Part shown: piece after piece, positions 57,229-64,000 of the stretch
How positions within the stretch are numbered: the first letter of the stretch is position 1
Layout of the letters: each line of letters opens with the position of its first letter
Assembly: GCF_900547735.1 (NCBI RefSeq)
Contig: NZ_URHZ01000017.1
Coordinates: forward strand, 15,306-79,305
Source of the DNA: an uncultured Clostridium sp.
GTDB lineage: Bacteria > Bacillota > Clostridia > Lachnospirales > Lachnospiraceae
Direction: 5' to 3'
DNA: 64,000 nucleotides
Position numbers and translations under genes: made by a program
Notes under the pieces: model-generated
What the model was told of the DNA's origin: nothing
The model's database searches: none
What the model saw: the letters and a program-made list of their open reading frames with translations, nothing else

Positions 57229-58704
57229 ATGGATATTTTCAGGAAATTAAGCTGGGCTGATTCTACAGGGGATGCAATTCCCCTCTACCACGACGGCGTC
57301 TATCATATTTTTTCCCTGACCTCCCCTCCCGGAACGACCGTTTATCCGGCGAGACTGAGGACCACATGGGAGCATTCCGTATCAAAGGATCTGGTGCACT
57401 GGGAGGAAGTGGGAACCGCGCTTTACCCGGGGGAGGGTGAGGAACCCGACGCCTGCGGCGTGTGGACCGGAGCCGCCGTCTATGGGGAAGGACAATTCCA
57501 TATTTTCTATACGGGATACAACTATAATGTGCATTTTGAGCAGACAATCTGCCATGCGGTGAGTGACGACGGAATCCATTTTGAAAAGGATCCGAAGAAC
57601 CCGATTATTATTCCCAATGAGGAAGAATATGAGGTAGGGGACTGGCGCGACCCGTACGTCTTCTACAATGAAGACGACGCCTGCTACTGGATTCTGATAT
57701 CAGGAAGGAAGAAGGAGGGACCGCCGTCCAGAAGGGGCTGCATCGTCCTGTACCGCTCTAAGGATCTTAACAACTGGGAGTATTACGGACCGATTTACCA
57801 GCCGTTCCATACCAACTGTCCGGAGTGCTGCGAGATGTATAAGATAGGCGATCTCTGGTATCTTTCCTACTCGCGTTTTTCCGAATTTGTCAACACGATC
57901 TACCGCATATCCGATTCGCCGTTCGGGCCGTGGAGAACGCCGAAGATGGACGGAATCGGCGGACGCCGGTTCTATGCGGCAAAATCGCTGGTCAATGACG
58001 AGGGCCGCAGATTCTACTTTGCATGGGCCCACGACCGGGCGGAGCAGAGCAATTTCGGCGAATGGTACTGGGGCGGACGGTTCTGTATCCCTCACGAGGT
58101 ATGCAGAAATGCGGACGGAGAACTGGATGTGAAGCTCCCGAGGGAATATGCGGAGGCATTTTGTACACCGGTGGAGTGGAATTATGTGGATATCCTCGGC
58201 AAATCCGTAAAATATGGGGATAAGTGCGTTTACCTCGATTCCGTCGGCACGTTGTCCTATGGATTTGTGGATGTGAAAGAGGAGAGCTTCCTGTTTCGTT
58301 GTAAGGTAAAGCCGGTTAATATGGCGGATCATTTTGGCCTGCTTCTTAAATCCGACAGGGATGCGACCCAGTGTATCGTTCTTGCGTTTGACAAGGGGAT
58401 GCAGCGGGCCGAACTTTTGAACCTCCCGATGGGAGTGGATCCATTCTGGGAGGCATCCTGTACCAACATCGGAACACCGAAAGACGCAGGCCCGGACGGC
58501 ATCCGGGTATGTGAAAAACCGTTTCCGTATGAGGATGGCGATGTGATTGATCTCAAGGTGGTGATTGACCGCGATATGATAGAGATTTTTGCCGGGGAAA
58601 AGATTGCATTTACCTACCGCTATTTTGGAGAGACGGATTACCAGATCGGGCTGATGGCCCAGGATGGCTGTGCGGAATTCTTTGACATTGCGGTGAGGAA
58701 ATAA
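57229..58704 (+). CDS. GH32-type beta-fructosidase, cytoplasmic, atypical nucleophile motif
   Basis: This 491-residue protein looks like a GH32 enzyme acting on fructosides such as sucrose or inulin-type oligomers. The five-blade propeller part has WRDPYVF (Arg140-Asp141, transition-state stabiliser) and CPECCEM (Glu199, acid/base). The nucleophile motif WMNDPNG is replaced by STGDAIP, with Asp15 the likely nucleophile before HDGVYHIF. A C-terminal beta-sandwich (about 335-491) has IDLKVVIDRDMIEIFAGE, typical for GH32. No signal peptide, so the sugar is taken up before cleavage. The fructokinase next door supports fructose release. Some GH43 or GH68-like families share the fold. Confidence 0.82.
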   Translation: MDIFRKLSWADSTGDAIPLYHDGVYHIFSLTSPPGTTVYPARLRTTWEHSVSKDLVHWEEVGTALYPGEGEEPDACGVWTGAAVYGEGQFHIFYTGYNYNVHFEQTICHAVSDDGIHFEKDPKNPIIIPNEEEYEVGDWRDPYVFYNEDDACYWILISGRKKEGPPSRRGCIVLYRSKDLNNWEYYGPIYQPFHTNCPECCEMYKIGDLWYLSYSRFSEFVNTIYRISDSPFGPWRTPKMDGIGGRRFYAAKSLVNDEGRRFYFAWAHDRAEQSNFGEWYWGGRFCIPHEVCRNADGELDVKLPREYAEAFCTPVEWNYVDILGKSVKYGDKCVYLDSVGTLSYGFVDVKEESFLFRCKVKPVNMADHFGLLLKSDRDATQCIVLAFDKGMQRAELLNLPMGVDPFWEASCTNIGTPKDAGPDGIRVCEKPFPYEDGDVIDLKVVIDRDMIEIFAGEKIAFTYRYFGETDYQIGLMAQDGCAEFFDIAVRK

Positions 58705-58732
58705 GAGGACATTAAATGTAGAAAGACATTAC

Positions 58733-58779
58733 CGGAGCATGCCTGAAAATTGGAGGAATGAATTTTCGGGCACGCTCCG
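58733..58779 (+). other. hairpin before the fructokinase gene
   Basis: A long stem CGGAGCATGCCTGAAAATT/AATTTTCGGGCACGCTCCG (few mismatches) lies just before the ribosome binding site GGGAGAG. There is no T-run; it may affect mRNA processing or translation of the last gene. Confidence 0.6.
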
Positions 58780-58797
58780 ATAATATGGGAGAGAAAC

Positions 58798-59772
58798 ATG
58801 CAGAATACAGATGTAACCGCTCTCGGTGAACTGCTGATTGATTTTATCCAGAATGGGGAATCAGACCAGGGCAATCCCCTGTTTGAGGCGAATCCCGGAG
58901 GCGCGCCCTGTAATGTGCTGGCGATGTTAACCAGGCTGGGCAGGAGGACACAGTTCATTGGAAAAGTCGGCCGGGACCGGTTTGGACGGCAGCTTAAGAG
59001 AGAACTTGAACATATGGGAATCGGCACGGCAGGTCTTATTGAGGATGCAAAGATACCGACCACACTTGCGCTGGTGCACAAGCTTCAAAACGGGGACCGG
59101 GATTTTTCCTTCTACAGAAATCCAGGGGCCGATATGATGCTTGCCTCCGGTGAAGTGGATTTTGGACTGATTGAGAAATCAAAGATATTTCATTACGGTT
59201 CCCTGTCCATGACGGACGGACCGTCCAGGGAGGCTGCGAAAAGGGCCATTGAAACAGCCGGGAAAGCCGGTCTGCTGCGCTCTTTTGACCCGAATCTGAG
59301 GCCGCCTCTGTGGAATTCGGAGGATGAGGCTAAGAAGCAGATCCACTATGGCCTGGCTCACTGCGATATTCTCAAAATATCCGATAATGAAATACAGTGG
59401 CTGACCGGCCTGGAAGATTTTACAGACGGCGTAAGAGAACTTAAGAAACATTATGATATCAGGCTCATCTGCGTTTCCATGGGAAAAGACGGCAGCAGGG
59501 CCTACTATGACGGAATAATGGTGGAGGTTCCCGGTTTTATTCAGGAAGGGACCGTTGAAACGACGGGAGCCGGAGATACGTTCTGCGGCTGTGTGCTCCA
59601 CTTTGTGCTGGAATACGGCCTTGATAACCTGGATGAGGGTAAAATCAGAGAGATGCTCACATTCGCCAATGCGGCGGCCTCGCTCATAACGACGAGGAAG
59701 GGCGCGCTGAAGGTGATGCCTGAGAGAGAAGAAATTGAGGCATTAATTTCTGCCCGAAAGGCAGGAAAATAA
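58798..59772 (+). CDS. PfkB-family carbohydrate kinase, probable fructokinase
   Basis: This 324-residue kinase starts with the fructokinase pattern ALGELLIDFIQNGE, NPGGAPCNVLAMLTRLG (sugar-binding), GKVGRDRFG and DPNLRPPLW. It ends with TTGAGDTFCGCV, the anion-hole and catalytic-base motif of PfkB kinases. It would phosphorylate the fructose released by the adjacent GH32 enzyme. GGGAGAG precedes the ATG. It is the last gene of the LacI-regulated operon. Confidence 0.92.
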   Translation: MQNTDVTALGELLIDFIQNGESDQGNPLFEANPGGAPCNVLAMLTRLGRRTQFIGKVGRDRFGRQLKRELEHMGIGTAGLIEDAKIPTTLALVHKLQNGDRDFSFYRNPGADMMLASGEVDFGLIEKSKIFHYGSLSMTDGPSREAAKRAIETAGKAGLLRSFDPNLRPPLWNSEDEAKKQIHYGLAHCDILKISDNEIQWLTGLEDFTDGVRELKKHYDIRLICVSMGKDGSRAYYDGIMVEVPGFIQEGTVETTGAGDTFCGCVLHFVLEYGLDNLDEGKIREMLTFANAAASLITTRKGALKVMPEREEIEALISARKAGK

Positions 59773-59785
59773 GTTGATTAGCGGA

Positions 59786-59820
59786 TGGAGGCTCCCCGAG
59801 GAAAGGGGAGCCTCCATTTT
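59786..59820. terminator. terminator of the fructoside operon
   Basis: A perfect 12-base stem TGGAGGCTCCCC/GGGGAGCCTCCA is followed by TTTT. The convergent DUF554 gene ends 11 bases further on. Confidence 0.9.
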
Positions 59821-59830
59821 CCAGTTACGG

Positions 59831-60535
59831 TTACATTATGAGGCTGAACAGCCAGGAGGAGGGCCAGATTAAGATTAAAGACGGCAGCAGGTTTACCGCG
59901 CTGATATGCTTAATCTGCGCAATGCTCAGTCCCAGGACAAAGGTAAGCAGTCCTCCCACGGCTATAAAATCATTCAACATGGCGGACGTGGTCAGGGGCA
60001 TAATGAATTGTGCGGAATAAAAGCAGGCGCATAAAATCATAAATTGCGGAAGAACGATCAGATTCATTGCCCGGCCCAGAGTGGCGGCAAAAATCGTGGC
60101 GGCGAAGATATCCATGACGGCTTTTGAGAGAAGTATTGTCAAATCACCGGTCATCCCCTCGTTAATTGCCCCGAAAATATTCGTTCCGCTTGCGCAGAAG
60201 GTAACCGCGACAATGAGGTAGAAACGCATATAGTCCTCCTTATTACCCGAGATCTTAAAATGCAGTTTTTCCAGGATACGTTCAAACAGTGAATTTACCC
60301 TGCGGTCCAGATTCATCATTTCCCCGGCCAGCGCGCCCAGTATAAGAGCCAGTATCACGGCGGGTAAAGACTGGAGCTTCACCATGGAAGTGATTCCGAT
60401 TGCAATGGCGGCAATGCCGAAAATAACATTCATCGGCTGTTTGATGCGCTCCGGCACCCGGCTTTTAATCGTACTCCCTAAATTCGTCCCAAAGAGGACA
60501 CAACAGCAATCAATTATAATTCCTTTTGGTATCAT
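59831..60535 (-). CDS. DUF554-family membrane protein
   Basis: This 234-residue protein has about seven membrane helices and the DUF554 pattern: MIPKGIIIDCCCVLFGTNLGS near the start, GIAAIAIGITSMVK, LILGALAGEMMNLDRRV, FCASGTNIFGAINEGMTGD and GGLLTFVLGLSIAQIKHI. The function of the family (YdfK/YqgA type) is unknown; a transport role is often assumed. AAAGGGACAGG is the likely ribosome binding region on the minus strand. No partner gene is adjacent. Confidence 0.85.
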   Translation of the reverse strand: MIPKGIIIDCCCVLFGTNLGSTIKSRVPERIKQPMNVIFGIAAIAIGITSMVKLQSLPAVILALILGALAGEMMNLDRRVNSLFERILEKLHFKISGNKEDYMRFYLIVAVTFCASGTNIFGAINEGMTGDLTILLSKAVMDIFAATIFAATLGRAMNLIVLPQFMILCACFYSAQFIMPLTTSAMLNDFIAVGGLLTFVLGLSIAQIKHISAVNLLPSLILIWPSSWLFSLIM

Positions 60536-60844
60536 ACTTACCCTGTCCCTTTCTCATCACTTATTATTCTGTCATCGTGCCTGTTTATTAAATTTTACAG
60601 AAAATCTAACCTGCCGGCGAACCCGCATTCCCTGTGTTTTTCCATTCCAGGCAAAAGTGATGTGACATTTTAACATAGCAGATTTCCGCAGTCAAGATTT
60701 AGAAATGATAATATTTATCAGTAGAAACAGAGGCGGGATTGTCCCGGCAGATAAAGGCAGGCTCTCCGGAAAATGCGGGAAATCGGGACGGCGTGTCCTT
60801 TTTTTGGTACTGCTCACAACGGAGGCAATTGGACAGGGGGCCTG
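60536..60844. other. intergenic region without a gene
   Basis: No coding sequence is visible. A small GGAC/GTCC hairpin with seven T near 60789-60807 could terminate plus-strand transcription. The remainder shows no recognised element. Confidence 0.4.
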
Positions 60845-60873
60845 TTGACTTTTTTATAAAATTACAGTAATAT
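60845..60873 (+). promoter_or_regulatory. promoter of the membrane glycosyltransferase-like gene
   Basis: TTGACT, a 17-base spacer and TAATAT lie about 100 bases before the ATG at 60976. Confidence 0.65.
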
Positions 60874-60975
60874 CTGACTGACAAAGATATAAAACTTGAC
60901 CGCGGTATCTTGAGGGATGCGGCGGAAACGCGGAACATTTTGTGGAAATGCCAACAGACAGAAGGACACTGGAAT

Positions 60976-62691
60976 ATGGGAGCAGGAACGGAAGAAAGAA
61001 ACCGCAGTAAAGGCGGAAACCATGCCGGGAACAAAGCGGAGATGAGTTATAAATCAGGCGCCAGATCAGGCGGTCCGGCGGACAATAGAAGAGGGGCTGG
61101 GAAAGGGGCGGCAGACGCAGGGGGAGGAAACTCCCATGGGTCTGTGCTGGAACGGCTTTGTACGGTCTTCGTACAGCTCTTATTCGGAGCGGTGCTCTTA
61201 TTTCTCATTGTCATAAGCGCCACAACGACCTGCCGTGTGTATGGAGGAGCGGAGAAAGTGCAGTATGGCCCGGACCAGCCGGTTGTCCATATACTCCTGA
61301 TGATTATTTTTCTGGCAGCCGGTGTATGGTTTTGCCGGAAACGCAGTTCAGGGCAATGGAAACACAGCCTGACCGACAGGCAGTACCGCAGGCTCATCAT
61401 TGCACTGGCGGGCTTTTACCTGATATGGCTTTTAATGACAATGTACTGGCCCAATTCGGATCAGAGAATGGCGATGGAATCGGCACGATCTCTTCTGGCA
61501 GGGGACTATTCGCCCTGGGATGAGGTCGGTTTCGTCTATGCGTCTCCAATGGTGCCGGTGGGGTATGCTTATACGTATCCGTCCCAGAACGGTCTGATTC
61601 TTTTTCTGGCGGTGATTGTCATGATTTTCAGGGACATTACGCCGTATGCGGTTCAGATCCTAAATATCGGGTTTTTGTTTGGAGGCGTTTACTGTCTCAG
61701 CCGTCTGGCGGTGGAACTGTTCGGGCTTAAAAGCATCAGGGGACTTCTGATTTTGACATTCGGCTGCCTGCCCTTTGCCTTCTACATTACATTTGTGTAC
61801 GGCACCATGCCGGGCTTTTGTTTTTCCTCTGCGGCGCTGTATTTACTATACCGCTATATCCATACGGATAAAATAGGCAGTCTTCTGCTTGCATCGCTGT
61901 TTGCCGCCGCGTCCGTGCTTTTGAAATCAAACTATCTGATTGTGCTGGTTGCGCTTGTTATCTATCTTTTATCGGAAGGCGTATTCAGGAAGAGGGCGGG
62001 ATTTCTGGCTGCCGCGGTTTTAATGGCGGTTGTTTATATGGGCAGCGGGAAGGCGATGAATGCCTTTCTGGAAAATGTGACGGGGAAACCCGTGTCGGGA
62101 GGAATCCCCATGACGGCCTGGGTGGAAATGGGACTCCAGGACGGGAGCCGCGGCCCGGGATGGTACAACGGCTATAATGTCAGTGTCTTTGCAGGAAACG
62201 GCGAGGATACGGAAAAAACAAAGGAGGCCATCCGGGAGGACCTGATGGACACGATATCGGAATTCGGCGCAGATCCGGAGGCGGCTGCGGACTTTTTCTT
62301 AAGAAAGGCAGAGTCTGTCTGGGCGGAGCCCACCTTCCAGAGCCTGTGGATTCAGGAGGTAAAAGGAGGTTCCTGGCTTCTGCCGGGATTTACGGACTCC
62401 CTTCTCAAAGAGGGAGGGCTTCTGAACAGGGGGTACATGGCCGTCAGTAACTGGTTTCAGACCTTTATTTATGCGGGTGCCTTTCTATTCCTTCTGACGG
62501 GCATGAAACGGACGAGATGGGAACAACTGATTCCGGCGATTATTTTCATCGGAGGTTTTCTCTTCCATATGGCTTGGGAAGGAAAAGGACAGTATACGGT
62601 CTGCTATTTTATTCTGTTAATCCCCTACGCCTTTGCGGGAATCGGCAGGACAATAAAATGGCTGTCCGGCAATGGCGGCGGACAGCACTGA
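60976..62691 (+). CDS. GT39-like multi-spanning membrane protein
   Basis: This 571-residue protein has a hydrophilic, Gly/Arg-rich N-terminal tail of about 55 residues, then some 12 hydrophobic segments. After the third, MYWPNSDQRMAMESARSLLAGDYSPWD resembles the first loop of C-type (lipid-linked sugar) glycosyltransferases of the GT39/ArnT kind, where acidic residues bind metal. GYAYTYPSQNG follows. A large extracellular loop lies around residues 370-490. The start is uncertain: the ATG at 60976 has GAAGGA upstream, an in-frame TTG at 60910 would add 22 residues, and ATG 61042 is also possible. It is probably involved in cell-surface glycan or teichoic acid decoration. Confidence 0.7.
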   Translation: MGAGTEERNRSKGGNHAGNKAEMSYKSGARSGGPADNRRGAGKGAADAGGGNSHGSVLERLCTVFVQLLFGAVLLFLIVISATTTCRVYGGAEKVQYGPDQPVVHILLMIIFLAAGVWFCRKRSSGQWKHSLTDRQYRRLIIALAGFYLIWLLMTMYWPNSDQRMAMESARSLLAGDYSPWDEVGFVYASPMVPVGYAYTYPSQNGLILFLAVIVMIFRDITPYAVQILNIGFLFGGVYCLSRLAVELFGLKSIRGLLILTFGCLPFAFYITFVYGTMPGFCFSSAALYLLYRYIHTDKIGSLLLASLFAAASVLLKSNYLIVLVALVIYLLSEGVFRKRAGFLAAAVLMAVVYMGSGKAMNAFLENVTGKPVSGGIPMTAWVEMGLQDGSRGPGWYNGYNVSVFAGNGEDTEKTKEAIREDLMDTISEFGADPEAAADFFLRKAESVWAEPTFQSLWIQEVKGGSWLLPGFTDSLLKEGGLLNRGYMAVSNWFQTFIYAGAFLFLLTGMKRTRWEQLIPAIIFIGGFLFHMAWEGKGQYTVCYFILLIPYAFAGIGRTIKWLSGNGGGQH

Positions 62692-62750
62692 GTTATTATA
62701 AGTAAAATATAATTTGTCTTCAGTCTGAACGGTTCGGAAACGCTGAACCG

Positions 62751-63554
62751 TTAAAAATAGATACGTTTTGCATTCCGGTAGAACACATTATCCCAGTGTT
62801 TTTCCGGAATGATTACTTTTGTGAAATCAATATAATCTCCGTAGTTGGCGAGGGGCCAGTCGGTTCCGAACATCAGCTTATCATAGCTCTGTGCATAGGA
62901 AATCCATGTTTTCAGAGCCTCCACATAACCCTTCTGTTCTTCTAACAATTCTTCCAGCACCAGTTTCCCTTCCAGAAGGCCGGATAAATCGGCGGCAACA
63001 TTCTCATTCTTCTCCAGGACAGCGGCGGCGTCCATCAGCCAGGGATTGCCAAAGTGGCACATGACAAACTGAACGTCGGGATGCGTGACCGCAACCTCAT
63101 CCAGAGTTAGGGGATGGCTGTATTTCAGGAACGCGTTGGAGCCGGCGGTTTGACCCATATGGATCGCAACCGGTTTCTTATACGTTTTGGCCAGTTCATA
63201 AATGGGTTCATATCTCTGGTCGCTGATATAGACAGGGCTGTAACCGGGATAGAGTTTGATCCCGGCGCAGTTGTCCCTCTTAAGGTGGATTTCCACCAAA
63301 TCAAAGGCGTCGGCAATCTCATGATTTTTCAGATAATTACTGTCAATTCCAATACAGTACCGTAAAAAAGTGGGATAATCATGCTCAGCCAGGGAAAGGC
63401 CGTGGTTTCCCATCACAACGCCCGCCTCAATCCGGTACTTCTCATACTGTTCCCTGAGATGCTCGGCTGAATTTATATGTTCCGCCCGCTCCGCAATCTT
63501 ATCAAAATAAGGAGAGCCGGGGCAAAAGTGCAGGTGTGAATCAATGATCTTCAT
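62751..63554 (-). CDS. metal-dependent amidohydrolase
   Basis: This 267-residue protein belongs to the amidohydrolase-2 family (decarboxylases and lactone/amide hydrolases of the TIM-barrel type). The metal-binding HxH is His7/His9 in IIDSHLHF. Further ligands are His in VAIHMGQ, MCHFGNP and Asp in FGTDWPLANYG. GIKLYPGY is the conserved Lys strand. No signal peptide. AAGGAGTG precedes the start on the minus strand. The genes around give no clue to the substrate. Confidence 0.85.
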   Translation of the reverse strand: MKIIDSHLHFCPGSPYFDKIAERAEHINSAEHLREQYEKYRIEAGVVMGNHGLSLAEHDYPTFLRYCIGIDSNYLKNHEIADAFDLVEIHLKRDNCAGIKLYPGYSPVYISDQRYEPIYELAKTYKKPVAIHMGQTAGSNAFLKYSHPLTLDEVAVTHPDVQFVMCHFGNPWLMDAAAVLEKNENVAADLSGLLEGKLVLEELLEEQKGYVEALKTWISYAQSYDKLMFGTDWPLANYGDYIDFTKVIIPEKHWDNVFYRNAKRIYF

Positions 63555-63706
63555 AAAAACACTCCTTTTGAATCAAGGTTTTATAGTTATACAATGCAGG
63601 TTGATAACAAGTTTAGAACTGAATGGGGGAAAAGTCAATGGAGAGTTGGGGGAGAAATGAGAACGCCGCCGGGACGGCCGGGGGGGCGGAATGGTGAGGG
63701 GGGAGG

Positions 63707-63780
63707 TTGTGAGTCTTCAGTCCCGGGCGTTAGGTTGTAGGGGCGGGGGATACGGGCAGAAAAAATTTCCTCCGGGAACC
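63707..63780 (+). repeat. GC-rich intergenic repeat, copy at window end
   Basis: TTGTGAGTCTTCAGTCCCG is followed by TTGTAGGGGCGGGGGATACGG and AAAAAATTTCCTCCGGGAACC. The blocks match the minus strand of 51181-51260 in order and spacing. Confidence 0.65.
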
Positions 63781-63881
63781 GCAAACTGGAACCATGTAGT
63801 GGCCGCGACAGAGTGTGCCACCCCTTAGAATAAGAGGACAGTTCAGCCGTGGCAGGCGTTGTGGGGGGGCAGAAACCTTGG

Positions 63882-63945
63882 CGTCTTCAGTCCCGGTCAT
63901 AGTCTGCCCGTGGGGGAGGAGGACGAAAAAATTTCCGGAGGGAAC
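63882..63945 (+). repeat. GC-rich intergenic repeat, second copy at window end
   Basis: CGTCTTCAGTCCCGG, a G-run block and GAAAAAATTTCCGGAGGGAAC repeat the pattern at 63707-63780 in shortened form. Confidence 0.6.
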
Positions 63946-64000
63946 ATTGGAGTCCATCGGCACTTACCGAGGTTTTGCACGAGGTTAGTGTCCGTTATGC

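Larger units (their letters stand above)
63555..64000. other. gene-free GC-rich end of the window with repeats
   Basis: No credible gene is seen. From about 63630 the DNA is rich in G-runs (GGGGGG several times). It holds two copies of a GC-rich repeat: 63707-63780 and 63882-63945, each with GTCTTCAGTCCCGG, then a G-run block, then AAAAAATTTCC and GGGAAC. The next gene must begin beyond the window. Confidence 0.55.

Noticed and set aside
63730..63963. 77-residue minus-strand frame at the window end
   Set aside because: It lies across two copies of a GC-rich intergenic repeat.

Overview
The window looks like chromosomal DNA of a Clostridia-class anaerobe, most likely a Lachnospiraceae member of the Enterocloster / Clostridium symbiosum kind. 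Reasons: a V-type ATPase operon, a GGDEF protein with a Firmicutes layout, an S-box (SAM-I) riboswitch before metK, AAGGAGG-type ribosome binding sites, PPi-type phosphofructokinase, a PerR-like regulator, and roughly 50% GC by eye. The genus is inferred. I saw no phage genes, transposase, CRISPR array, rRNA or tRNA.

Layout. 0-4.7 kb: end of the V-ATPase operon (subunits A partial, B, D) and a diguanylate cyclase. 4.9-12.2 kb: a two-component system followed by an operon of a lipoprotein, a lone DctM-type permease, a 48-residue membrane protein, an AstE/aspartoacylase-like hydrolase and a gamma-glutamyltransferase. 12.7-32.1 kb: a dense block of amide-bond enzymes and carboxylate/peptide transporters. 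It holds a C45 acyltransferase-like hydrolase, two LysR/AbgT/M24 modules that are visibly paralogous, a second AstE-like hydrolase, an alpha/beta hydrolase, a complete TRAP transporter with a DUF6282 metal-dependent hydrolase, an opine-dehydrogenase-like enzyme, a UroD-like protein and a CyuA-type cysteine desulfidase. I read 7-32 kb as an island for importing and splitting N-acyl, gamma-glutamyl or opine-like amino acid conjugates. The two M24 proteins have lost the normal metal ligands and share an unusual Cys-Asp-Cys motif.

32.5-41.6 kb: a PerR-like repressor with a Per-box, a PTPS-fold protein without the usual catalytic Cys, thioredoxin, a Crp/Fnr regulator, PPi-phosphofructokinase, a GntR regulator with two identical operators in front of itself and an M29 aminopeptidase, a glutamate symporter and a nucleotidyltransferase. 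41.7-51.1 kb: a PWGPP-repeat protein, a 112-bp tandem hairpin repeat, a large membrane-anchored protein, murA, SAM riboswitch-metK and an OmpR-type two-component system. 51.2-59.8 kb: a double-domain LacI regulator divergent from a ribose-type ABC transporter, a GH32 enzyme and a fructokinase, with three TTTACGTAAA operators. 59.8-64 kb: a DUF554 protein, a GT39-like membrane protein, an amidohydrolase, and a gene-free end with short GC-rich repeats.

Two dispersed repeat families run through the intergenic regions. One is a hairpin with two arm classes and CGC-xxA-GCG-like tips, three copies of which directly follow terminator T-runs. The other is a GC-rich repeat built around GAGTCTTCAGTCCCG. 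All functional calls rest on motifs recognised by eye; no database search was possible.
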